From Bacillota bacterium (GTDB lineage: Bacteria; Bacillota; Clostridia; Lachnospirales; Lachnospiraceae), in assembly GCA_023423045.1 (NCBI GenBank), contig JAFAGA010000093.1, forward strand, positions 1 to 23,088: 23,088 nucleotides of DNA. The letters run 5' to 3'. How positions within the stretch are numbered: the stretch's first letter is position 1; each line of letters begins with the position of its first letter. The position numbers and the translations under genes were made by a program. The notes under the pieces are model-generated. The model did no database searches, had not been told where the DNA came from, and worked only from the letters and a program-made list of their open reading frames with translations. Positions 1-7,863 of the stretch are shown piece after piece.

Positions 1-14
1 TCGCGCCGAGCGCG

Positions 15-29
15 GTCGGCCCAGCCGAC
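15..29. repeat. Short GC-rich hairpin at left edge
   Basis: GTCGGC and GCCGAC flank a 3-nt loop (cca). A second small palindrome, GCGCAT-tt-ATGCGC, follows at 41-54. The first 80 bases are rich in such short GC palindromes, unlike the AT-rich DNA that follows. No ORF is evident here, and the nature of the segment is unknown. Confidence 0.4.
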
Positions 30-86
30 ATAATACCCTGCGCATTTATGCGCATGCGTGCAGAGTGCGCATCCTGCCCGGAGGGC

Positions 87-125
87 TTTTTAATTCATAG
101 GACGCAATTTCCTATGAATTAAAAA
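87..125. terminator. 16-bp AT-rich palindrome, possible two-way terminator
   Basis: A perfect inverted repeat, TTTTTAATTCATAGGA at 87-102 and its complement at 110-125, encloses the 7-nt loop cgcaatt. Both arms end in T or A runs, so transcripts in either direction would carry a hairpin followed by U residues. It could terminate a gene off the left edge, or be a dispersed palindromic element. The sequence alone does not decide between these. Confidence 0.45.
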
Positions 126-157
126 AATACATCCTGTGGGAGCAGGGCGTATCTTTA

Positions 158-328
158 CTCAGGGAACAATATATAAGGGAAAGTATATATAATGAGGGAT
201 TATATATACCTTGATGTAAGCAAATTCAATGTGGACTCAAATCCCAGCCGGGATAAATCTATGTATGTGATATTCTACTTGAAATATCTTTGAAGAAGTC
301 TCTGGAATGCCTTACCATGTCTGGCTTC
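158..328 (-). pseudogene. Remnant of a second rubrerythrin gene (C-terminal end only)
   Basis: This stretch is about 96% identical by eye to 1395-1567, which spans the end of the intact rubrerythrin gene and its downstream DNA. I count roughly four substitutions and two single-base indels. Read on the minus strand, the right part encodes DEARHGKAFQRLLQRYFK followed by a TAG stop, matching the intact C-terminus except for one Gly to Arg change. Similarity stops abruptly at about 329, so the rest of the gene is missing. A weaker resemblance extends left to about 127 and includes a degenerate copy of the hairpin found at 1363-1389. It is best read as the scar of a duplication or recombination event. 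Confidence 0.8.
158..328. repeat. Direct repeat, left copy (partner 1395-1567)
   Basis: This is the left member of a pair of about 172-bp direct repeats that bracket the GNAT acetyltransferase gene. The 329-567 interval between this copy and the gene contains no ORF or RNA that I can recognise. Confidence 0.8.
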
Positions 329-567
329 GTCACGATTGTAGCCCTATTTCTCGGGATTTTAGGCACAATATTTTGAAATACACCGTATTCTCCACAGCTA
401 CTGAGGAGCGTTTTCATCCTCAAATGCCCGTATAGCCGATAAAGTTTCTCAATTTATAGCATACAACATAAAAACCCTGGTAAAACAGTGGAAGATTCGA
501 TAAATCATCTTAAAAAGGATAAAAATAAAGCATCAGAATTTTAAGTCCCAATGCCATCATTGATAAT

Positions 568-1041
568 CTACGAATGATTTACAAAATCTTTATGCATCAA
601 ATAATACTCAAATCCACCCCAGGTTCCATTCCAGTCTTCTTCTCTTGACACCACATGGTATCCGTTTTTTTCATAGAAAGCCTTCGCATAAGTATTTGCG
701 CCGAGTTCTATATAACTTTTATTCGTTCTTCCTCTATAATCATCCTCTGCATGTGATATTAACTTACTGCCGATTCCACGTCCCATAAAGCCAGGTTTGA
801 CATAAACATGACGGAGATATTCGTCTTTCCAAGCCGAGGTTCCGACTATAATTCCATCTTCCACGCATACAAACATACATTTATTTTCAATCATCCATAG
901 AATTTCATCTTCATTGTAATCATCCAGTAAATTCTGAACTTGTATTGAATCATAGTATCTTGGTGCGCAATACAGGAATGCTTCGCGGCGAATATTAATG
1001 ATTTGATTCAATTCTTTTGCCCGAGCATTAATTATTCTCAA
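568..1041 (-). CDS. GNAT family N-acetyltransferase
   Basis: A 157-residue protein with the GNAT fold signature: a beta strand ending in V-x-V-K-P (residues 79-83) followed by the acetyl-CoA loop GRGIGS (87-92), and a C-terminal ELGAN..A..FYEKNGY motif typical of this superfamily. Such enzymes transfer an acetyl group from acetyl-CoA to an amine; the substrate cannot be told from the sequence. The start is a TTG at 1041, preceded by GAGGA with a 6-nt gap, and no in-frame ATG fits better. The gene stands alone, looks more AT-rich by eye than the genes further right, and sits between two direct repeats derived from rubrerythrin. Gain by recombination or transfer is therefore plausible. The family assignment is firm, the role unknown. 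Confidence 0.85.
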   Translation of the reverse strand: MRIINARAKELNQIINIRREAFLYCAPRYYDSIQVQNLLDDYNEDEILWMIENKCMFVCVEDGIIVGTSAWKDEYLRHVYVKPGFMGRGIGSKLISHAEDDYRGRTNKSYIELGANTYAKAFYEKNGYHVVSREEDWNGTWGGFEYYLMHKDFVNHS

Positions 1042-1068
1042 TTTTTATCCTCACATTATTTAAAATTT

Positions 1069-1115
1069 TATTCTTTCTTAGACTTTATTTTCGAACTATA
1101 TTCTTTCTTAGGCTT
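1069..1115. repeat. Short direct repeat in the GNAT leader
   Basis: TATTCTTTCTTAG followed by A/G and CTTT occurs twice, at 1069 and 1099, 30 bp apart, within the presumed 5' leader of the acetyltransferase gene. No function can be assigned. Confidence 0.5.
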
Positions 1116-1185
1116 TCTCTATGGTTATTGGGGAATAGATAAAACCAATAAAAGTATCTGTTATACATACCACAGTTTCCATAAT

Positions 1186-1194
1186 ATTATAACA
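1186..1194 (-). promoter_or_regulatory. Probable extended -10 promoter of the GNAT gene
   Basis: On the minus strand the sequence reads TGT-TATAAT, an extended -10 element with a perfect hexamer. The hexamer 17 bp upstream (TTCCAG) is a poor -35. It would give a leader of about 140 nt before the TTG start at 1041. Confidence 0.4.
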
Positions 1195-1362
1195 CACAAT
1201 TCTTTATTCTGGAATAGAAAATAATCATAAACCACGGTCTTAGACTAACACGCACTTACAGCTGTTCTACTGTGTATAGGGTATTATCCTGCAGAAAAAG
1301 TGTTTTGTACACCGTATTGTACATAACCGCTGCACCTACCTTCCGTATCCTGATAATACGAA

Positions 1363-1389
1363 ATGCACCCCGTGGGAACCGGGGTGCAT
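1363..1389 (-). terminator. 10-bp hairpin downstream of rubrerythrin
   Basis: ATGCACCCCG and its exact complement flank a 7-nt loop, about 125 nt past the rubrerythrin stop codon. There is no clear U tract on the minus strand (TTCGTATT follows), so termination would be weak. A degenerate form of the same hairpin lies at about 128-153, in the duplicated copy. Confidence 0.4.
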
Positions 1390-1394
1390 CTCTA

Positions 1395-1567
1395 CTCTGG
1401 GAACAATATATAAGGGGAAGTATATATAATGAGGGATTATATATACCTTGATGTAAGCAAATTCAATGTGGACTCAAAATCCCAGCCGGGATAAATCCAT
1501 GTATGTGATATTCTTACTTGAAATATCTTTGAAGAAGTCCCTGGAATGCCTTACCATGTCTGGCTTC
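1395..1567. repeat. Direct repeat, right copy (partner 158-328)
   Basis: This copy contains the last codons of the intact rubrerythrin gene and its 3' flank, including the palindrome TATATAAT-gaggg-ATTATATA. See the left copy for the alignment. The 1042-1394 interval to its left holds the GNAT leader and promoter and the hairpin at 1363-1389, and nothing else I recognise. Confidence 0.8.
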
Positions 1568-2056
1568 ATCTTTCGCCATCTCATGTACTGTATCATGAAT
1601 TGCATCCAAGTTCGCCGCCTTTGCACGAACTGCAAGATCTTTCTTGCCCATGCATGCACCATTCTCCGCGTCAACTCTCATCTGGAGGTTCTTCTGAGTA
1701 CTGTCCGTTACAACTTCTCCGAGCAATTCTGCAAACTTTGCTGCGTGCTCAGCCTCTTCCCAAGCAGCCTTCTCATAGTACATTCCAATCTCCGGATAAC
1801 CTTCCCTATGTGCTACTCTTGCCATTGCAAGATACATTCCGACTTCAGTGCACTCACCCATAAAGTTATCTCTCAGGTCCTTGATAATATCTTCGCTGAC
1901 ACCTTTCGCAACACCTACTACGTGCTCATCAGCCCAAAACATATCTCCGGACTTCTCTGTGAACTTCTCCTTAGCAGCCTTACAGATAGGACATGCATCC
2001 GGTGCGCTGTCTCCTTCATGAACGTAACCGCATACCTGGCAAACATACTTCTTCAT
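1514..2056 (-). CDS. Reverse rubrerythrin (peroxide-reducing di-iron protein)
   Basis: A 180-residue protein with an N-terminal rubredoxin-type iron site (C6, C9, C22, C25) and a C-terminal ferritin-like four-helix domain. Di-iron ligand motifs are visible: E68, the E101-A-E-H104 motif, and a second ExxH at E164-A-R-H167. The domain order, rubredoxin first, marks it as a reverse rubrerythrin, a class known in clostridia to reduce hydrogen peroxide with electrons passed from NADH by partner redox proteins. It acts in the cytoplasm. The ATG at 2056 follows AAAGGGAGA. It has its own promoter with a PerR-like palindrome, and perR lies directly upstream on the same strand, so induction by peroxide is expected. 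A truncated relic of a second copy lies at 158-328. Confidence 0.95.
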   Translation of the reverse strand: MKKYVCQVCGYVHEGDSAPDACPICKAAKEKFTEKSGDMFWADEHVVGVAKGVSEDIIKDLRDNFMGECTEVGMYLAMARVAHREGYPEIGMYYEKAAWEEAEHAAKFAELLGEVVTDSTQKNLQMRVDAENGACMGKKDLAVRAKAANLDAIHDTVHEMAKDEARHGKAFQGLLQRYFK

Positions 2057-2108
2057 AAACGAATATCTCCCTTTGTGTTATAATTTTATGTAATTTTTAA
2101 ATAATCAG

Positions 2109-2129
2109 TAATAATAACTGTTATTATTA
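2109..2129. promoter_or_regulatory. PerR/Fur-like operator of rubrerythrin
   Basis: A perfect 21-bp palindrome with 10-bp arms, TAATAATAAC-t-GTTATTATTA. It contains the 7-1-7 inverted repeat of Fur/PerR boxes and abuts the -10 element of the rubrerythrin promoter. Repression by the neighbouring PerR is the natural reading. Confidence 0.7.
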
Positions 2130-2157
2130 TAATACTACTTGATAAATAATTTGTCAA
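2129..2157 (-). promoter_or_regulatory. Rubrerythrin promoter
   Basis: On the minus strand, TTGACA (2152-2157), a 17-bp spacer, then TATTAT (2129-2134). The PerR-like palindrome begins at the -10 and covers the likely start site, so bound repressor would block initiation. Confidence 0.7.
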
Positions 2158-2178
2158 CACCATTTTGCAGATTATTTC

Positions 2179-2211
2179 AAAAAAATAAAAGGAAGCGACA
2201 AGCCTCCCTTT
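2179..2211 (-). terminator. Intrinsic terminator of perR
   Basis: On the minus strand a 10-bp stem with two G-U pairs (arms 2202-2211 and 2187-2196) and a 5-nt loop is followed by A and then seven T residues. It lies 13 nt past the perR stop, which makes perR monocistronic and separates it from rubrerythrin. Confidence 0.85.
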
Positions 2212-2223
2212 ATCCTTTATTCC

Positions 2224-2610
2224 TTATTCTTTGTTACAATCCGGGCATAAGCCATAGAAATAGGTTACATGACCTTCTATGCTGCCTTCAAAGCCAGCTC
2301 CCGCAATCTTCGCGATATGATCAATGGATTCCATTTCAATATCCATCACTCTGCCGCATTCTTTGCATAAAAAATGATAATGGGGCTTTGAATTACTGTC
2401 AAAGCGGTCACTTCCATCCTGACAATTTATCTTGATAATTTCTCCCTGCTCCGCAAGCAGGTTCAAATTACGGTAAACGGTTCCCAAGCTGATGTTAGGA
2501 TGTGTTGCCCTTATATGCATATAGATGGTATCAGCGGTCGGATGCTCTTTGGTGCTCGCCAGGTATTCCTTGATGGCTTCCCGTTGTCTGCTGTACTTAT
2601 TCACTGCCAT
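2224..2610 (-). CDS. perR: PerR-type peroxide-sensing Fur family repressor
   Basis: A 128-residue Fur family regulator with an N-terminal winged helix (TVYRNLNLL recognition segment, about residues 44-52) and a C-terminal metal-binding domain. All PerR metal ligands are visible: H23, D71, H77, H79 and D90 for the regulatory Fe/Mn site, and C82, C85, C122 and C125 for structural zinc. In PerR, iron-catalysed oxidation of the regulatory histidines releases DNA. The ATG at 2610 is preferred over the upstream ATG at 2619, because AGGAG lies about 10 nt before the former and only 1 nt before the latter. A PerR-like box overlaps its own -10, which suggests autoregulation, and another sits at the rubrerythrin promoter. 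Ferric uptake regulator (Fur) is the alternative, but the ligand set and the neighbour favour PerR. Confidence 0.92.
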   Translation of the reverse strand: MAVNKYSRQREAIKEYLASTKEHPTADTIYMHIRATHPNISLGTVYRNLNLLAEQGEIIKINCQDGSDRFDSNSKPHYHFLCKECGRVMDIEMESIDHIAKIAGAGFEGSIEGHVTYFYGLCPDCNKE

Positions 2611-2630
2611 AATAAACATACTCCTATCAA

Positions 2631-2645
2631 TAATAGTAATTATTA
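2631..2645. promoter_or_regulatory. PerR-like box at the perR promoter
   Basis: TAATAGT-a-ATTATTA is a 7-1-7 inverted repeat with 6 of 7 positions matching. It reaches the edge of the perR -10 hexamer and so is consistent with autorepression. Confidence 0.55.
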
Positions 2646-2673
2646 TTATAAGCTTTTTAAACTAAATCGTCAA
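2645..2673 (-). promoter_or_regulatory. perR promoter
   Basis: On the minus strand, TTGACG (2668-2673), a 17-bp spacer and a perfect TATAAT (2645-2650), about 35-40 nt upstream of the ATG at 2610. It starts 24 bp past the stop codon of the helicase gene. Confidence 0.75.
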
Positions 2674-2677
2674 GGCA

Positions 2678-2705
2678 GGAAATAATGTCAATTACGATTA
2701 TTTCC
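2678..2705 (-). terminator. Hairpin across the helicase stop codon
   Basis: GGAAATAAT and its exact complement (9 bp) flank a 10-nt loop that contains the end of the stop codon region. No U tract follows on the minus strand, so it may only slow read-through into perR or protect the 3' end. Confidence 0.35.
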
Positions 2706-4290
2706 GGTTTGCCGGCTCAATATTAATACTCTTTCCTTTGATTTTTGCCGATTTCATTACCTGAATTACATCGGACGCATATTCTCTGGGCACTTCGACA
2801 AAGGTATACTTATCATACATATCGATAGAACCGATGAGTTTTCCCGGCATACCGGTCTCACCGGCAATTGCTCCAAGAATATCACCCGGCTTAACATTCT
2901 GTTTCTTACCCAGGTTAACGAAAAGTCTTACCATTCCGACCTCCGCACCGGTATCGCCGAAATCCGCCAGTCCCTTTTCTTCCTCCGCTCCGCACAGATC
3001 CTCACCCATGCTCATCTTCAAAAAGGCAGCTGCAACGTCCATAGATGTAAATTCTTCTTCATTCAATCGCTCTTCTATCAAATCTATATACTTGTTCAGC
3101 TCATCATTCAGTATAATATCCTTTACCCGATCCAGGATCTTACCCGCTTTTACTGTCGTAACATCGTTCAGAGAGGGAATCGGCTGAACCTTCACCTTAG
3201 TCTTGCAATATCTCATGATATCCTTCAGCTTATAGATTTCTCTTCCCACTACCAGAGTAAATGCCCGGCCTTCCCGTCCTGCCCGGCCGGTACGGCCGAT
3301 ACGGTGAACATAATATTCGTCGTCCTGGGGAACATCATAATTAAATACCGCCTCCACATCATCCACATCAATTCCTCTGGCAGCCACGTCCGTTGCTACA
3401 AGAATCTCTGTCCTTCCGTTACGGAAGCTATGCATGACACGGTCCCTCTGCTGCTGCTTCAGATCACCATGAAGCCCCTCCGCAAAGTATCCCCTTCCCT
3501 GAAGGGCTGTCGTAAGCTCATCCACCTGCTTCTTGGTATTGCAGAACACCAGGGAAAGCTTCGGATTATACATGTCCAGAAGACGGGACAATACATCCTC
3601 CTTGTTTCTCTGAGTAACCTCATAATAATACTGTTCGATCTTGGGAACGGTGAGTTCTCTCTTGACAACTCGGATTGTCTGGGCATTCTTTTGGTAGGTC
3701 CGTGCAATGTCCATAATCGGTCCCGGCATGGTAGCGGAGAATAATACGGTCTGTCTCTCCTCCGGAACCTGGCTGAGTATTGTCTCAATATCCTCACGGA
3801 ATCCCATATTCAGCATTTCATCCGCCTCATCCAGAATTACCGTATTCACATAGTCAAACTTAACTGTCTTTCTTCTCATATGGTCCATTACCCGGCCCGG
3901 AGTACCGATAATAATCTGCACGCCGGATTTAAGAGAACGAATCTGCTTTAAAATCTCCTGTCCGCCATAAACCGGAAGAATTTTAATTCCGTGCATAAAG
4001 GTTGCAAGTTTGCGTATCTCTTCTGCCACCTGAATCGCCAACTCTCTGGTGGGGCACAGGACAACAGCCTGAAGATTCCGATCCTTGGGATTGACCTTCT
4101 GCAACAGAGGAATTCCGAACGCGGCCGTCTTGCCGGTTCCTGTCTGCGCCTGTCCGACCACATCCTTTCCTTCCAGAATAACCGGAATTGCCTTTGCCTG
4201 TATGGGTGACATCTCCTCAAAGCCCATTTCCTCAATCGCACGAAGAATACTGGGGTTTATATCCAACGCTTCAAAATTAGTTGTTTCCAT
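2698..4290 (-). CDS. DEAD-box ATP-dependent RNA helicase (CshA/DeaD type)
   Basis: A 530-residue cytoplasmic RNA helicase with the full motif set: Q motif around GF24..P29-I-Q31, Walker A AQTGTGKT (48-55), PTREL (80-84), GTPGR (129-133), DEAD (154-157), SAT, ARGIDV and HRIGRTGRAG. The last 75 or so residues (from MVRLFVNLGKK) form a DbpA-type RNA-binding domain, which places it with the CshA/DeaD/DbpA group acting in ribosome assembly, RNA decay and cold growth. The ATG at 4290 follows AAAGGAA. A TATAAT lies about 105 nt upstream (4395-4400) without a good -35, giving a moderately long leader as is common for cold-shock helicases. It stands alone between the ygiQ terminator and perR. Which of the helicase subtypes it is remains open. 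Confidence 0.95.
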   Translation of the reverse strand: METTNFEALDINPSILRAIEEMGFEEMSPIQAKAIPVILEGKDVVGQAQTGTGKTAAFGIPLLQKVNPKDRNLQAVVLCPTRELAIQVAEEIRKLATFMHGIKILPVYGGQEILKQIRSLKSGVQIIIGTPGRVMDHMRRKTVKFDYVNTVILDEADEMLNMGFREDIETILSQVPEERQTVLFSATMPGPIMDIARTYQKNAQTIRVVKRELTVPKIEQYYYEVTQRNKEDVLSRLLDMYNPKLSLVFCNTKKQVDELTTALQGRGYFAEGLHGDLKQQQRDRVMHSFRNGRTEILVATDVAARGIDVDDVEAVFNYDVPQDDEYYVHRIGRTGRAGREGRAFTLVVGREIYKLKDIMRYCKTKVKVQPIPSLNDVTTVKAGKILDRVKDIILNDELNKYIDLIEERLNEEEFTSMDVAAAFLKMSMGEDLCGAEEEKGLADFGDTGAEVGMVRLFVNLGKKQNVKPGDILGAIAGETGMPGKLIGSIDMYDKYTFVEVPREYASDVIQVMKSAKIKGKSINIEPANRK

Positions 4291-4424
4291 TCAATATTTC
4301 CTTTCTTTTATCTCTTACTCTCATATCATTTCCAGTGTTCCTCCGGCCTATGTGTCCTGCCCGCCACTGTTTTGTAACATTTCATACACTGTTTATTATA
4401 ATGTCCCTGTATTGGGGCATCCGT

Positions 4425-4457
4425 AAAAAGAGCTCTTAGTCCCTTGGACCAAGAGCT
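4425..4457 (-). terminator. Intrinsic terminator of the foldase-ygiQ operon
   Basis: On the minus strand AGCTCTTGGTCC pairs over 12 positions (one G-U) with its partner across a 3-nt loop, followed by CTTTTTAC. It lies about 175 nt past the ygiQ stop. The remaining 3' region (4458-4631) shows no gene. Confidence 0.8.
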
Positions 4458-4631
4458 GATTCATCTTTAAATCAATTAATTATGAAACAGATACTTTGCG
4501 TAGTATATCACTGGAAACGCTCCCTGTCAAGAACTTTCCTTTTTCCCGGGCCCTATTTGCTACTTGAAGTCCGGGCTGTTTCACAGTTTGGCCAGTGCTC
4601 ATTGCTCTTTGTCAATTTGACATCCATCCCA

Positions 4632-6686
4632 CTATCTTCGTCCCGGATTTTTGGATCTACCGGCGAATGTCTCCTTCTTTCTTCCGGCATTGATGCCGTT
4701 CCTGGACGAACCCGCCTTGCCGGCGTTTTCTCGCTTTTTATGAGCATCGCTTCTTTGCGGGGCGATGTCTCCTGATTTCTTCTTATGAAAATTATCGGGC
4801 CGTTCCGGGGCAGCTGCCTTAGGCTTACTCCTGCCCTTCTTATTCTGCTCCTGCTTCTCCCGTTCAACCCATTGCTTCTCCTTGGAGAACTGTCTGGGGC
4901 GAACCAGGCATTTCTTATCAAAACCGATTAAATCCTGACGTCCGGCTTTCTTCAATGCCTCTGCCACAAGTTCATAATTCTTAGGATTGCGATATTGGAT
5001 CAGGGCACGCTGCATTGCCTTTTCATGAGGCGACTTAGGCACATATACCTCCTGCAAAGTCCGGGGATCCAGACCCGTATAGTACATACAGGTTGAGATC
5101 GTAGAGGGCGTGGGATAGAAATCCTGTACCTGCTCCGGCATATACCCCAGATCTCTGAGATACTCCGCCAGTGCAATGGCTTCCTTCAGCGTGGAACCGG
5201 GATGGGAAGAGATTAAATAGGGTACGATAAACTGCTTCTTCCCCAACCGCTGGTTTATCCTCTTATATCTTTCCTGAAATTTCTCATATACAGCGTTCTT
5301 CGGCTTTCCCATCAGGGACAGAACACTGTCGCTGATATGTTCCGGCGCCACCTTCAGCTGACCGCTGACATGGTGCTCACATAGCTCCTCCAGGAATTGG
5401 TCGTTCTTATCTGCCATGAGATAATCAAACCGGATTCCGGAACGAATGAATACCTTTTTAACATTGGGCAGCTCTCTTAGCTTGCGCAGCAGCTTCCGAT
5501 AATCTTCATGATCCACCTTCAGACTCTTACACGGCTCAGGAAAGAGGCACTGCTTATTGATACATGCTCCCTTTGTCTGCTGCTTCGCACAGGCGGTATG
5601 CCTGAAATTCGCCGTCGGCCCTCCGACATCATGAATATATCCTTTAAAGTCCGGTTCCCAGACCAGCTGATTCGCCTCGGACAGAATTGACTCATGGCTC
5701 CTGGTCTGAAGAATCCTTCCCTGATGGAAGGTCAGAGCGCAGTAATTACAACCCCCAAAGCACCCACGGTTGCTTACCAGGCTGAATTTGACCTCCTCTA
5801 TCGCCGGAATTCCGCCGGCGGCCTCATAGGAAGGGTGATAACTCCTCATATAAGGAAGAGAATATACACGGTCCATTTCGGTCTGAGTCAGGGGCATTGC
5901 CGGAGGGTTCTGCACCACATATTCCTTTTCCTTATAGGGCTCCACCAGACGTTTTCCGGAATAAGGATCCGTATTGGAATATTGTATCTGAAAGCTTCTT
6001 GCAAACTCCTTCTTGCTCTCAAGGATAGTCTCAAAACCGGGCAGCATCACCGCATCATAGACTGATTCCAGGCTCTTTGCCTTGAAAACGGTCCCATTGA
6101 TAAATGTAATATCCTTTATCTCTATGCCGCTGTCCAAAGCCTCCGCTATCTGGACAATGGAATGCTCGCCCATTCCATAAGAGATGATATCCGCCTGAGA
6201 ATCCAACAGGATTGATCTCTTCACCTTATCACTCCAATAATCGTAATGGGCGAGTCTTCTTAAACTTGCTTCTATGCCGCCGATAATAATCGGCATATTC
6301 TTATATTTCTTTCGGATCAAATTACAATATACAATTGTCGCATGGTCCGGCCTTCTGCCCATCACTCCGCCCGGAGAATAAGCATCCGTCTGCCTTCTTT
6401 TCTTCGCAACGGAATAATGATTGACCATGGAATCCATATTACCGCCGCTCACCAAGAATCCCAGTCTTGGTTGTCCCAGTATCGCAATACTTTCGCTGTC
6501 CTTCCAATCCGGCTGAGGAATAATGCCAACCCGATAACCGTGGCTTTCCAGAACCCGGCTGATAATGGCGGGGCCAAAGGAGGGATGATCCACATAGGCA
6601 TCCCCTGTCACAAAGATAAAATCGCATTGATCCCATCCCCTTAGCTCCATATCACTGATACTGATCGGTAAATAATCTCTAATCAT
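4632..6686 (-). CDS. YgiQ family radical SAM protein
   Basis: A 684-residue protein of the YgiQ family (UPF0313). The N-terminal third has the family-specific domain (PSFGPAIISRVLESHGY and the GGIEASLRRLAHYDYW stretch). The radical SAM core carries the cluster motif CxxxCxxC at C309, C313 and C316, and several further cysteines lie around 365-385. The reaction catalysed by YgiQ is not established. From about residue 590 the protein ends in a Lys/Arg-rich, low-complexity tail that looks disordered and may bind nucleic acid (inference). The ATG at 6686 follows AGGGA. It starts 16 bp after the stop of the foldase lipoprotein gene and is probably co-transcribed with it. Confidence 0.93.
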   Translation of the reverse strand: MIRDYLPISISDMELRGWDQCDFIFVTGDAYVDHPSFGPAIISRVLESHGYRVGIIPQPDWKDSESIAILGQPRLGFLVSGGNMDSMVNHYSVAKKRRQTDAYSPGGVMGRRPDHATIVYCNLIRKKYKNMPIIIGGIEASLRRLAHYDYWSDKVKRSILLDSQADIISYGMGEHSIVQIAEALDSGIEIKDITFINGTVFKAKSLESVYDAVMLPGFETILESKKEFARSFQIQYSNTDPYSGKRLVEPYKEKEYVVQNPPAMPLTQTEMDRVYSLPYMRSYHPSYEAAGGIPAIEEVKFSLVSNRGCFGGCNYCALTFHQGRILQTRSHESILSEANQLVWEPDFKGYIHDVGGPTANFRHTACAKQQTKGACINKQCLFPEPCKSLKVDHEDYRKLLRKLRELPNVKKVFIRSGIRFDYLMADKNDQFLEELCEHHVSGQLKVAPEHISDSVLSLMGKPKNAVYEKFQERYKRINQRLGKKQFIVPYLISSHPGSTLKEAIALAEYLRDLGYMPEQVQDFYPTPSTISTCMYYTGLDPRTLQEVYVPKSPHEKAMQRALIQYRNPKNYELVAEALKKAGRQDLIGFDKKCLVRPRQFSKEKQWVEREKQEQNKKGRSKPKAAAPERPDNFHKKKSGDIAPQRSDAHKKRENAGKAGSSRNGINAGRKKETFAGRSKNPGRR

Positions 6687-6702
6687 CTATTCTGCTTCCC
6701 TA

Positions 6703-7863
6703 TTATGCTCCCACTGACTGCTCCAGGATGAAATTAACCACCTTTTCCCAGGTCAGGCTCTCTTTGATTTGCTCCTCTGTTGCATACTGGAAGAACTCTT
6801 CCTCGGATTCATATCCGTACTGCTCTACAAGCTCCGCAACACCATTCTTATACTCATCCTCTGTAAGCTCCATTTTCTCAGCCTTGATAATCGCATTAAG
6901 CGCCAATTCCTGTGCTGCTCTGCTCTCTGCATAGGAGTTTTTCTCTGTTGCAAATTTCTCCTCGGTCATACCGTTGGCAGCCAGGAAATCCGCCAATTTA
7001 TAACCGAACATTGCGGCATACTGGGAATAATAGCTTTCCATCTCATAGGCATAATAATTAATTAATGTCTCAGGATAAGAAGAAATCTTGGAATTATCAA
7101 TAACCGTAGTCAGCAGATTATTGATCTTCTCATTCTTCATGGTTTCCTCATTATCTTCCTCCAGCTCCTTGCGGATTGCTGCCTTGTATGAAGCAATCGT
7201 ATCGTAATCCGTATTATTCTTTACATAATCCTCCGTCAGTTCAGGTACCACGGAAGCCTTAATTGCGTTGATCTTTACATTGAAGACTACTTCCTTACCG
7301 GCTAAATCCGGGCTGTTGGAATAATTCTCAGGGAAGGTCAGATTAAGTGTACGCTCCTCACCGATGGCAGCTCCGATCAGGCCCTCTTCAAAGCCTTCAA
7401 TAAAGTTTCCGGAACCGATCTCCAGGTCCGTTCCCTTTGCTGTGCCGCCCTCAAATGCAACGCCATCCTTTAAGCCCTCATAATCGATATTGGCAATATC
7501 GCCCTCCTGAACAGTACGCCCTGTCACTTCCTCCTCGGTCGCATCGCCTTCCAGATCCTCCTGAATTCTGTCATTCACATCCGTATCCGTGACCTCCAGT
7601 TTGGTATAGGTTACTGTAAGACCCTTGTAGTCACCCAAAGTGATATAGTCATCTATTTCATATTCTCCCTTTACTGGTGCTTCTGCTGCCGCTCCGTCCG
7701 TCGGCTCCACTGTCTCACCGGTTTCGTCTCCATCATTATTCTCAGCGGCCTCATTACCCTGCGTCCCTGAATTTAACTCTTCAGCCGGACTCTTCTTGCC
7801 GCATCCCCATGCCAGTACCATAATACTTAAACTCATAACTAAAAATAATAATTTCTTTTTCAT
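6703..7863 (-). CDS. FKBP-type peptidyl-prolyl isomerase, trigger-factor-like lipoprotein
   Basis: A protein of about 386 residues with a lipoprotein-type signal peptide (MKKK, a hydrophobic run, then LAWG-C21), an acidic Asp/Glu/Thr-rich linker, an FKBP domain at about 110-200 (DIANIDYEGL, GSGNFIEGFEEGLIG, LTFPENY), and a helical C-terminal part resembling the trigger factor chaperone domain. It lacks the ribosome-binding N-terminus of true trigger factor, so it likely folds exported proteins at the outer face of the membrane. The ATG at 7863 is chosen because AAAGGA precedes it by 8 nt; an upstream ATG at 7890 would add nine residues ahead of the signal peptide. The lipobox with Trp at -2 is not canonical, so lipidation is likely but unproven. 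ygiQ follows 16 bp downstream. Confidence 0.9.
   Translation of the reverse strand: MKKKLLFLVMSLSIMVLAWGCGKKSPAEELNSGTQGNEAAENNDGDETGETVEPTDGAAAEAPVKGEYEIDDYITLGDYKGLTVTYTKLEVTDTDVNDRIQEDLEGDATEEEVTGRTVQEGDIANIDYEGLKDGVAFEGGTAKGTDLEIGSGNFIEGFEEGLIGAAIGEERTLNLTFPENYSNSPDLAGKEVVFNVKINAIKASVVPELTEDYVKNNTDYDTIASYKAAIRKELEEDNEETMKNEKINNLLTTVIDNSKISSYPETLINYYAYEMESYYSQYAAMFGYKLADFLAANGMTEEKFATEKNSYAESRAAQELALNAIIKAEKMELTEDEYKNGVAELVEQYGYESEEEFFQYATEEQIKESLTWEKVVNFILEQSVGA

Noticed and set aside
158..1567. Composite transposon around the GNAT gene
   Set aside because: The flanking repeats contain no transposase or terminal inverted repeats; they are derived from rubrerythrin and its flank.
1466..2083. 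Plus-strand 205-codon frame opposite rubrerythrin
   Set aside because: It is antisense to a clear rubrerythrin and shows a Cys/Ser/Leu-rich composition typical of shadow frames.
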